Shown piece by piece: positions 1 through 5,455 of a DNA stretch of 5,747 nt. Under the pieces are notes generated by a model that saw only the letters and a list, made by a program, of their open reading frames with translations, was not told the origin of the DNA and made no database searches. The DNA comes from CAYLWZ01 sp964585805 (GTDB lineage: Bacteria > Patescibacteriota > Minisyncoccia > Minisyncoccales > GWA2-38-27). A program made the translations under genes and the position numbers. The stretch covers positions 1 to 5,747 of the forward strand of contig CAZPFE010000035.1 in the NCBI GenBank assembly GCA_964585805.1, in the 5' to 3' direction. The stretch's first letter is position 1, and each line of letters opens with the position of its first letter.

Positions 1-57
1 CTGCAGCTTTACACTTTGATTTTGCGTTTAAAGGATATCATTATATTTAATTAGTTT

Positions 58-1839
58 TTATTTTTTAGTGTCTTTATTAATATGATAGACAAAAATAGAA
101 TAGCCAATTGTAGTTACAGGTTTATATTGATAAAGCCAACGATAATATCCGCAGGGTTGATTAAAGCCAGGAGCAGGCAATCCTCTTCCTCCTTGAAGGA
201 AGGTTGCTGAAACCGCCAACCAACTATCTTTAGGCAGGTCGTCTGGGTTTCTGGTTCCCCACCAAGGCCTAAATTTATCTCCTAAATAATATTTAGTATC
301 TGAGCCCCCAAAATAATCTACATATATTTCTTTTATTCCTTTTTTATTTAACCAATCATTTAATCTTTTCAGGTCTTGTCCCCAATCTAAATTAGAATCA
401 ACAGTATAAATATAGGTTTGACTAGGTCCGCCGGTCAATTCGTTAGAATAGGCGAGAAAATGAGGATAAACAGAAAGAACGCTTATCATTTGCCATATTA
501 AAAGTCCTCCTAAAGCAAATTTTTTGATTCTGGAAAAGGGCTCAGCAGAGACAAATTTTATTATAACCCCGCTTACTAAAAGTATAGTAAAAGGGAAGAC
601 TGGTAGAAGATGACGGACCCCTATATTTAAATTGCTTTTTAAACTAACTGTCCAGTAAATTGCGATTGCCAAAAGCATTGAAAATTCCGCTAAATATTTT
701 TGGATCCATTTTTTTAACCTAGAAGAAGTATTTATCCAAAAAGGTTCTTTAATTAGCCAGACAGCATAAAGAATAGCAATAATTAAAAGAATAATAAAAG
801 TTAAAGGTTGTTTTATAGTGTAAACTACTGGAAAGAAAGTTTTCCATCCTGCAGCTGATACTTCACCTAAAAAGAAGGTAGTATTTCCTCCAGTTGCTCG
901 TTGCATTACCATAAAGACGCCTAAAAGATATTGGGCAATTGGCCTTAATAGCGGTTTATCCGCCATCCAGACGACTGCGTTTGCTAAAGTTTTACTTCCA
1001 AATGATGATAAGATAAATTTAGTGTCACTAACTTGCTTTTCTGGAGGATAATTCCAAGTATGATAAAGATAAACAAGCCAAACTAAATAATAAGCAATGA
1101 ATGTAACTAAAATAGTTAGAATTAAATAATGTTTAAATATTTTTAAGAATTCTTTAAAATTATTTGATTTAGCGTAAGACCAGAAAATTATTAGGAGGCC
1201 AAAAAGAGGAAAAAGAAGAATGGTTGAGAATTTTACTAATTCAGCTAAACCAAATGTTATACCTGCAATGATAATGTTTTTCTTAGAGGGACTTTGGAGG
1301 AATTTTGTGAAGTAATAAGTAGCAATAAACATTCCAGTTGCTGCGCCAACATCAGTAGTGACTAACCTGCCGTGAGCAATTAAAGTAGGGGAAAAAGAAA
1401 AGAAAAATAAAGCAAGAAGAGCGGCTTTATCGCCAAAAAGTTCTCGCGTCCATTTGAAAATGTAAAATCCAAGTAAAAGTAAGATTAAAATCATTGGAAT
1501 TCTTGCCCAAAAAATCATTTTATAGGCTGGATTGTTGCTGTGGAATAGAAATTTATTGCCAAAATCCCATTGACCATTTATATCATCTTTCCAGCTTTTT
1601 GCTTCTGCTGGGAAATGTATTCCTTTTATAAAAAGAAGAGGGATAGCGGATAAATCCTTGACTAAAGGAGGATGTTCTGGGTTAAGACGCATATCTTTTT
1701 GAGTTAGGTAGGAATAGCCGGCTGGCAAATGAGCAAGTTCGTCCATTGTCAAGGAATCATCTTTCATACTAAGGACAGAAACAGCAAAAACAAAAATTAA
1801 AAGAAAAACTGCGATGATATTTGTGAGGCGATTAGACAT
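58..1839 (-). CDS. GT39/PMT-family polytopic membrane glycosyltransferase
   Basis: A 593-residue integral membrane protein of the GT39 (PMT/ArnT-like) superfamily, whose members transfer a sugar from a polyprenyl-phosphate carrier to an acceptor on the outer face of the membrane. Visible: an N-terminal membrane helix (about 7-24), then a first external loop with the expected acidic pair D33-E34 and RLNPEHPPL (51-59), a conserved loop pattern in this family. About ten more hydrophobic segments follow between 105 and 457, with HGRLVTTD (156-163) and GVRHLLPVFPF (407-417). The C-terminal part (about 465-593) is soluble, with DSNLDWGQDL (481-490), and probably extracytoplasmic. The start is fixed by an in-frame TAA three codons upstream (1846-1848); there is no Shine-Dalgarno sequence. 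It is the second gene of a pair, 14 bases after its neighbour. Sugar and acceptor are unknown. No terminator is visible in the 57 bases after its stop. Confidence 0.85.
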   Translation of the reverse strand: MSNRLTNIIAVFLLIFVFAVSVLSMKDDSLTMDELAHLPAGYSYLTQKDMRLNPEHPPLVKDLSAIPLLFIKGIHFPAEAKSWKDDINGQWDFGNKFLFHSNNPAYKMIFWARIPMILILLLLGFYIFKWTRELFGDKAALLALFFFSFSPTLIAHGRLVTTDVGAATGMFIATYYFTKFLQSPSKKNIIIAGITFGLAELVKFSTILLFPLFGLLIIFWSYAKSNNFKEFLKIFKHYLILTILVTFIAYYLVWLVYLYHTWNYPPEKQVSDTKFILSSFGSKTLANAVVWMADKPLLRPIAQYLLGVFMVMQRATGGNTTFFLGEVSAAGWKTFFPVVYTIKQPLTFIILLIIAILYAVWLIKEPFWINTSSRLKKWIQKYLAEFSMLLAIAIYWTVSLKSNLNIGVRHLLPVFPFTILLVSGVIIKFVSAEPFSRIKKFALGGLLIWQMISVLSVYPHFLAYSNELTGGPSQTYIYTVDSNLDWGQDLKRLNDWLNKKGIKEIYVDYFGGSDTKYYLGDKFRPWWGTRNPDDLPKDSWLAVSATFLQGGRGLPAPGFNQPCGYYRWLYQYKPVTTIGYSIFVYHINKDTKK

Positions 1840-1845
1840 ATTTTT

Positions 1846-1860
1846 TTATGTTTTTATTTT
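1846..1860 (-). promoter_or_regulatory. A-rich leader of the second glycosyltransferase gene
   Basis: Read on the minus strand this is AAAATAAAAACATAA, ending 6 bases before the ATG. It is identical over all 15 bases to the leader of the upstream glycosyltransferase (3467-3481), although the coding sequences differ, and it overlaps that gene's TAA stop (1854-1856). There is no GGAGG-like sequence, so an unstructured A-rich leader may serve translation initiation. The identity is seen; the function is inferred. Confidence 0.35.
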
Positions 1861-3458
1861 ATAATATAAAATGTAATTCCATTTTTTTGTTCAATCATTC
1901 CTTTAGGGAATTTTTGGTGAAGGTTAAAAAACAATTTTGAGTCAAATTGAAGAGGAATAATGATGTTTTCTTTGTTTTTATTTATTTTAATTTTGTTTAA
2001 ATCTTCTGGCAAGATATAAACTGCTCTTGGCTGATTAAATTTTGTTCTTTCAATAAAAATTGGGGTTTGGGCTGGCATAGGAATACCGTTTGGAAAAGGG
2101 ACAGGAACTCCATTTTGATTGACGATAAGGTAGATTTGAGTATCTTTAGAGAAAGAATTAAGAACCTCGCCGACTTGTACATAATTATAAGCAAAAGCAT
2201 CTTTTACTTCTTTTCTTTTAGCCCATTGGTAGAAATATTTGGTAAACTGAGCAAAAGTTAAACTAAAAAGAAAAATTGACAATGAAAGAAAGAGAATTGC
2301 TTTTTGGGTTTTAGTTTTAAATAAAAGAGAGATTTTTTCGTATAACCAAAAAGAACCGATTGCAGTGAGAATATAAACAACAGGGATAACTCCTAAGACA
2401 CGGAGGGAATGAGGTATACCTTCGTAACTTAATATCCCAGGTAAAAGCATTGTAAAAAACCAGACAATAATAAAAAGATAAGAAGTAAATGATTGGTAAT
2501 TTTTTGATTTAAATGATTGGATTAATTTTATAATTGAAATAATAAAACCAAGAATAAATAATAAGCCAATTGGTAAGAGAAGCTCTGGTGAACCGGCGAA
2601 GTTATGCCGCCAATTACCATCACCATAGAAATTGAACATTCCTAAATGGAGAATAATAGATTTTATTAAGCAAAGAAAAGGGTTTTTTTGGGAAAAAACA
2701 GAAACTCCTGATGCTCGTCCAAAGAAATCTTGAGGGTTTTTTAAGAAATATATGCCGATTGGTAAAGCAGTGAAGAAAGTTGTGGTTAGCAAACAAACAG
2801 AAGCAGATAAAAATTTTTTTTCTAATTTTTCTTTTTTATAAACAAGCCACCAACCAAAAAGAGCAATTAAAATTAGAAATACAACAAATCTATAAGCAAT
2901 ATAAGTATAAAAACCAAGACCAAAAAGAATTCCGGCAGCAACTAAAGAGAGATATTTTTTTTGCCTAAATCCTGAAAAAAGAAAATAAAAAGCAAAAACT
3001 AAAATAAAAGGAACTAAAATTGCCCGAAAACCAATGCGGGAAAAATTTGTGTGCCAGAAAGATATAGCTAAGAAAAAACTTGCCAAAAGAGCAACAATCC
3101 TTGCTTTGTTATTTTGATTTTGGAAAATTTCTTTAGTAAACAAATAAATGCCAATAACAGTAAGAAAACCAAAAAAAGCAGGAACAATTCTCATTGACCA
3201 AATACTTGCTTTAAAAAGCCAAAAAGACAAAGCAATTAACCAAATAAATAGTCCTTCTCGGCCATTATTTTCTGGATAGAAAAGTTTGAATTTGTGAGTT
3301 TGGAAAGAGGTTAAAGCATCATTAGCATTCATTGCTTCATCAGGATAAAGTCCGGGTGGAATTGATTTTAATTGCCAAAAACGAAAAAAGAAAGCAATGG
3401 CGAGAATAAAGAGAAAAACTAAAAAGAATAATACATTTTTTCTTTTAATTTTTACCAT
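1854..3458 (-). CDS. GT39-like polytopic membrane glycosyltransferase
   Basis: A 534-residue membrane protein, a second and divergent GT39-like glycosyltransferase. After one N-terminal helix (about 9-27) comes the external loop PPGLYPDEAMNANDAL (34-49), in which D40-E41 are the likely catalytic/metal-binding acidic pair of this superfamily. GREGLFIW (66-73), HTNFSRIGFRA (136-146), GFYTYIAYR (182-190) and GDGNWRHNFAGSPE (279-292) match loops I associate with bacterial GT39-type proteins. About eleven further hydrophobic segments run to about residue 404; the remaining 130 residues are a soluble, probably extracytoplasmic tail. The start is certain: an in-frame TGA lies two codons upstream (3462-3464). 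It is first in a probable two-gene operon with the 593-residue transferase. No polyprenyl-phosphate sugar synthase or other glycan gene is in the window, so the product (glycoprotein, teichoic-acid-like or other surface glycan) is open. Confidence 0.82.
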   Translation of the reverse strand: MVKIKRKNVLFFLVFLFILAIAFFFRFWQLKSIPPGLYPDEAMNANDALTSFQTHKFKLFYPENNGREGLFIWLIALSFWLFKASIWSMRIVPAFFGFLTVIGIYLFTKEIFQNQNNKARIVALLASFFLAISFWHTNFSRIGFRAILVPFILVFAFYFLFSGFRQKKYLSLVAAGILFGLGFYTYIAYRFVVFLILIALFGWWLVYKKEKLEKKFLSASVCLLTTTFFTALPIGIYFLKNPQDFFGRASGVSVFSQKNPFLCLIKSIILHLGMFNFYGDGNWRHNFAGSPELLLPIGLLFILGFIISIIKLIQSFKSKNYQSFTSYLFIIVWFFTMLLPGILSYEGIPHSLRVLGVIPVVYILTAIGSFWLYEKISLLFKTKTQKAILFLSLSIFLFSLTFAQFTKYFYQWAKRKEVKDAFAYNYVQVGEVLNSFSKDTQIYLIVNQNGVPVPFPNGIPMPAQTPIFIERTKFNQPRAVYILPEDLNKIKINKNKENIIIPLQFDSKLFFNLHQKFPKGMIEQKNGITFYIIK

Positions 3459-3466
3459 ATTTCAAT

Positions 3467-3481
3467 TTATGTTTTTATTTT
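3467..3481 (-). promoter_or_regulatory. A-rich leader of the first glycosyltransferase gene
   Basis: On the minus strand this reads AAAATAAAAACATAA, ending 8 bases before the ATG at 3458, and is the same 15-mer as at 1846-1860. If the extended -10 site at 3485-3493 is real, transcription would start at about 3478, so this segment would form most of a leader of about 20 bases. There is no Shine-Dalgarno sequence. Confidence 0.35.
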
Positions 3482-3484
3482 CTA

Positions 3485-3493
3485 ATGATAACA
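3485..3493 (-). promoter_or_regulatory. Putative extended -10 promoter for the glycosyltransferase pair
   Basis: The minus strand reads TGTTATCAT: a TGn extension followed directly by TATCAT, which matches five of six bases of the sigma-70 -10 consensus. No good -35 hexamer sits 16-18 bases upstream, which is acceptable for an extended -10 promoter. It lies about 27 bases before the ATG. In AT-rich DNA such matches also occur by chance. Confidence 0.4.
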
Positions 3494-3532
3494 AAAACAA
3501 GAAATATTGAAAGTTAACCGCATTAAATATCC

Positions 3533-3587
3533 TAAAATCTGACCAAAAAGCAAAGCATTGGTTCTGCAATTTAAAATCTGGTCAAAA
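3533..3587. repeat. Imperfect 16-base direct repeat, 39-base period
   Basis: TAAAATCTGACCAAAA (3533-3548) and TAAAATCTGGTCAAAA (3572-3587) match at 14 of 16 positions. They lie upstream of the putative minus-strand promoter. They could be paired protein-binding sites or the remains of a duplicated element; two copies cannot tell these apart. Confidence 0.45.
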
Positions 3588-3626
3588 TAAAGTAGATTGT
3601 AAATTAAGATAACTAATTATTTATAA

Positions 3627-3793
3627 CCTTTCCATCTCTCTTTTTTCCCTTCTCTTTTTCCCTCTCTTTCTCCTCTTTTTATTATTTTCCTCCTCCTTTT
3701 ATTTTCCTTTTCTCCTCTTCCTTTACTTCCTTTCCTTTCCTTTCCTTTCCTTTCCTTCCTCTTCCTTATTTTTTCCTTTCCTCCCCCTCCTTT
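3627..3793. repeat. Homopyrimidine tract
   Basis: Over 167 bases only six are purines, all A (3634, 3681, 3684, 3701, 3725, 3768), and there is no G on the plus strand. It is built of short C/T runs and turns abruptly at 3794 into G-rich sequence, the right arm of the first hairpin. Such tracts can adopt triplex (H-DNA) or slipped structures. No coding role is evident. Confidence 0.8.
3727..3759. repeat. Pentanucleotide microsatellite (TTTCC)5
   Basis: Five perfect TTTCC units run from 3731 to 3755, with partial TTCC units on both sides (3727-3730 and 3756-3759). The core is also a mirror repeat (3732-3757 reads the same in both directions on one strand), the symmetry needed for intramolecular triplex DNA. 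It lies more than 260 bases from the nearest start codon, so length changes would not alter promoter spacing or a reading frame. Confidence 0.85.
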
Positions 3794-3805
3794 GGAGGGG
3801 GAGGA
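3779..3805. repeat. Perfect 12-bp G/C-rich hairpin, copy 1
   Basis: Left arm TCCTCCCCCTCC (3779-3790), loop TTT, right arm GGAGGGGGAGGA (3794-3805). On its right follow ATTAAGG, TGGGGGAGG and TTTAA (to 3824). The same order, hairpin then spacer then G-rich run then a TTTAA/TTAAA-like end, is found in the reverse orientation in the two other copies. There is no T-run on either 3' side, so it is a poor intrinsic terminator. Confidence 0.8.
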
Positions 3806-3820
3806 TTAAGGTGGGGGAGG

Positions 3821-3933
3821 TTTAAGTCCCCATCCCCCTCCTTTTTCCTCCCCCTTCCTAAAGGGAAGGGGGAGGAAATGAAATAATGAGGAGAGAAGGA
3901 GGGGGAAGTTCTTTAATTCCCCATCCCCCTCCT
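3821..3933. repeat. 22-base direct repeat flanking hairpins 2 and 3
   Basis: 3821-3842 and 3912-3933 are identical at 21 of 22 positions (G versus T at the sixth). Both share TCCCCATCCCCCTCCT, and each is followed 1-4 bases later by a hairpin with arms CCTCCCCCTTCC / GGAAGGGGGAGG. Flank plus hairpin is therefore a duplicated module of about 55 bases, with a period of 89-91 bases. Confidence 0.75.
3844..3878. repeat. Perfect 15-bp hairpin, copy 2
   Basis: Arms TTTCCTCCCCCTTCC (3844-3858) and GGAAGGGGGAGGAAA (3864-3878) pair perfectly around a five-base loop TAAAG. The 12-bp core is the same as in copy 3. Its C-rich flank lies on the left, so relative to copy 1 the module is inverted. Confidence 0.8.
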
Positions 3934-4025
3934 CACCTCCCCCTTCCCTCTGGGAAGGGGGAGGATTGGGAAAGAAAAAGGGAGGAGGATTGGGGAAGAA
4001 AAAAAGGGAAGGGGGAGGTGAGGAG
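3929..4025. repeat. 21-bp perfect long-range inverted repeat
   Basis: 3929-3949 and 4005-4025 are exact reverse complements over 21 bases, separated by 55 bases. The left arm contains the whole left arm of hairpin 3 (3936-3948), so hairpin 3 and this long stem cannot form together. This suggests a partial extra copy of the module in the opposite orientation at 4005-4025. Confidence 0.75.
3936..3964. repeat. Perfect 13-bp hairpin, copy 3
   Basis: Arms CCTCCCCCTTCCC (3936-3948) and GGGAAGGGGGAGG (3952-3964) pair around a three-base loop TCT. It shares its arm core with copy 2 but has a different loop, as expected for a repeat family whose stems are kept by compensating change or by copying. 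Confidence 0.8.
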
Positions 4026-4050
4026 AAAGAGAAAAAGGAAGGATTGAAAA
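3952..4050. repeat. Homopurine tract with 24-base tandem repeat
   Basis: Of 99 bases only seven are pyrimidines, all T (3966, 3967, 3990, 3991, 4019, 4044, 4045), and there is no C. Inside it, GAGGATTGGG-type units start at 3961 and 3985, an imperfect tandem duplication with a 24-base period. G runs of three to five bases occur at 3952, 3957, 3968, 3980, 3992, 4006 and 4011. The loops between some of them are 9-10 bases, so it is a weak G-quadruplex candidate. Confidence 0.75.
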
Positions 4051-4138
4051 TTAAGTTAGGAGAAAGACAGATCTTCCCCTAACCTCGCAGAATCAATTTC
4101 ATTTTGGTTAGGCAGTTAAATTGCGACACAGTTAATAT

Positions 4139-4167
4139 TTGATTTTAATTATTATTTTTGTTAAGAT
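4139..4167 (+). promoter_or_regulatory. Putative -35/-10 promoter for the protease gene
   Basis: TTGATT (4139-4144) and TAAGAT (4162-4167) are exactly 17 bases apart, and each matches four of six bases of the sigma-70 consensus. Transcription would start near 4174, giving a leader of about 15 bases before the ATG at 4189. In AT-rich sequence this is plausible but not decisive. Confidence 0.35.
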
Positions 4168-4188
4168 TATTTTAGTTTAAAAACAGAT

Positions 4189-5403
4189 ATGTCTTTATTG
4201 AGAAAAACTTTATCTAAAATTTTTTTAATTTTTGTTTTTATCGGAATTTTTATTTTTGGTTTTTGGTTTGGCAGGAATAGCATTATTTGCCCTATTTGTC
4301 CTCCACATAATGTTGATTTTTCTCTTTTTTGGCAAGCATGGAATAAAGTTCATGAAAAATATGTAAATCCAAATGAACTTGATAACCAGAAACTTATTTA
4401 TGGTGCGATTAAAGGAATGGTTAATTCAATTGGTGATCCTTATACTGTCTTTTTTGATCCTAAAGAATCAAAAACTTTTTTAGAGGATGTGAGCGGTTCT
4501 TTTGAAGGAGTTGGAATAGAGATAGGATTAAAAGACGGAAAAATTCAGGTTATTTCTCCTTTAGAGAATACGCCAGCCAAAAAAGCAGGAATTCTGGCAG
4601 GGGATTTTATAGTAGGAATTGATGGTAAATCAGCAATTGGAATTAGTCTTGAAGAAGCAGTTAAACTTATTAGAGGACCAAAGAATACTTATGTGATATT
4701 GAGTATAATGAGGGAAGGGTGGGAATCTCCAAGAGATTTTAAGATTAAAAGAGCAAAAATAGATATCCCTTCTTTAAAATGGTATTTAATATCTTCCCAA
4801 ACAGGAAAAAAAGATGAGAATGGAGATATTGTTTATCTTCAATTATATCATTTTTCTGAAAAAGCGCGTTTTGATTTTCAGAAGGCAGCTTTATCTATTC
4901 TTGACACTTCAGCAAAAAAAATTATTCTTGATTTAAGAAATAATCCGGGTGGATATTTAGAAGTTGCTCAATATATTGCTGGTTGGTTTTTGCCTCAAGG
5001 CAAAACAGTAGTTATTGAAGATTTTGGAGGAAGAAGAGAAAGGGAAGTTTATCGAGCAGAAGGAAATGGACGATTTTCAAATTATCCAGTAGTTGTTTTG
5101 ATAAACAATGGGACTGCTTCAGCAGCAGAAATTTTAGCTTCTGCGTTGCGTGATAATAGAGGAGTAAAATTGGTTGGGGAAAAATCATTTGGAAAGGGTT
5201 GTGTACAGGAATTAGAAGATTTAAGAGGTGGTTCTAGTTTGAAAGTTACAGTGGCTAATTGGCTTACTCCAAATGGAGATTTAATCAACGAGAAAGGATT
5301 GATGCCTGATATTGAAGTGAAGTCAGAAAGTTCAGAAGAAGGTAATGATATTGAGAGAGATGTTCAACTTGAAAAAGCCATTGAAGTGATTAAAGGAATG
5401 TGA
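4189..5403 (+). CDS. S41 family carboxy-terminal processing protease (CtpA/Prc-like)
   Basis: A 404-residue membrane-anchored serine protease of family S41, which cleaves C-terminal parts of extracytoplasmic proteins. Order: positively charged N-terminus, one membrane helix (about 11-28) acting as signal anchor, an N-terminal helical region (about 43-100), a PDZ substrate-binding domain (about 103-185), and the protease core. Catalytic residues are intact: Ser311 in NNGTASAAE (306-314), Lys336 in EKSFGKGCVQ (331-340) and Gln340. The 25-residue Ser-to-Lys and 4-residue Lys-to-Gln spacings are those known for CtpA, CtpB and Prc. DLRNNPGG (248-255) is another family hallmark. The length fits the CtpA/CtpB type, not the much longer E. 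coli Prc. Cys34 and Cys37 form a CPIC motif just outside the helix; Cys338 lies between Lys336 and Gln340. The start is supported by an in-frame TAA at 4162 and by the membrane anchor. No Shine-Dalgarno sequence. It ends TGA-TAG. Confidence 0.95.
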   Translation: MSLLRKTLSKIFLIFVFIGIFIFGFWFGRNSIICPICPPHNVDFSLFWQAWNKVHEKYVNPNELDNQKLIYGAIKGMVNSIGDPYTVFFDPKESKTFLEDVSGSFEGVGIEIGLKDGKIQVISPLENTPAKKAGILAGDFIVGIDGKSAIGISLEEAVKLIRGPKNTYVILSIMREGWESPRDFKIKRAKIDIPSLKWYLISSQTGKKDENGDIVYLQLYHFSEKARFDFQKAALSILDTSAKKIILDLRNNPGGYLEVAQYIAGWFLPQGKTVVIEDFGGRREREVYRAEGNGRFSNYPVVVLINNGTASAAEILASALRDNRGVKLVGEKSFGKGCVQELEDLRGGSSLKVTVANWLTPNGDLINEKGLMPDIEVKSESSEEGNDIERDVQLEKAIEVIKGM

Positions 5404-5455
5404 TAGAATTAGGAAATTAAAATTTAAGAATATTAAATAATAACAAATTAAGAAT

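Larger units (their letters stand above)
3459..4188. other. 730-base divergent intergenic region with repeat cluster
   Basis: This gap separates the minus-strand glycosyltransferase pair from the plus-strand protease gene. It holds a promoter-like site at each end, a 16-base direct repeat at 3533-3587, a pyrimidine tract (3627-3793), a cluster of G/C-rich palindromes (3779-3964) and a purine tract (3952-4050). I see no convincing reading frame: the repeats give low-complexity translations in every frame. The stretch 4051-4138 holds nothing clear beyond a weak 7-bp inverted repeat (CCTAACC at 4078-4084 and GGTTAGG at 4106-4112). The local base composition is far from the surrounding AT-rich genes, which suggests inserted or expanded repeats. 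Confidence 0.8.

Noticed and set aside
1997..2261. Short open frames of 64-67 codons on either strand within 1997-2261
   Set aside because: They lie wholly inside the 534-residue glycosyltransferase gene in other frames and show no recognisable protein features.
2780..2968. Plus-strand open frame of 62 codons
   Set aside because: It is antisense to the glycosyltransferase gene; its lysine- and glutamine-rich translation reflects the complement of a hydrophobic, AT-rich coding region.
3779..3964. The three G/C-rich hairpins as intrinsic terminators
   Set aside because: None has a T-run on the 3' side in either orientation, and the region lies between divergent genes where no transcript is expected to end.
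3952..4015. A strong G-quadruplex
   Set aside because: Enough G-runs exist, but two of the loops are 9-10 bases, beyond the usual 1-7 base rule; kept only as a weak possibility.
3727..4025. A CRISPR array
   Set aside because: The repeats have unequal spacing, low-complexity spacers and opposite orientations, and there are no cas genes.
4078..4112. Hairpin CCTAACC/GGTTAGG as a riboswitch or terminator
   Set aside because: Only seven base pairs with a 21-base loop, no following T-run and no recognisable riboswitch core; expected by chance.
5082..5288. Minus-strand open frame of 68 codons
   Set aside because: It is antisense to the best-conserved part of the S41 protease, including the catalytic serine and lysine.
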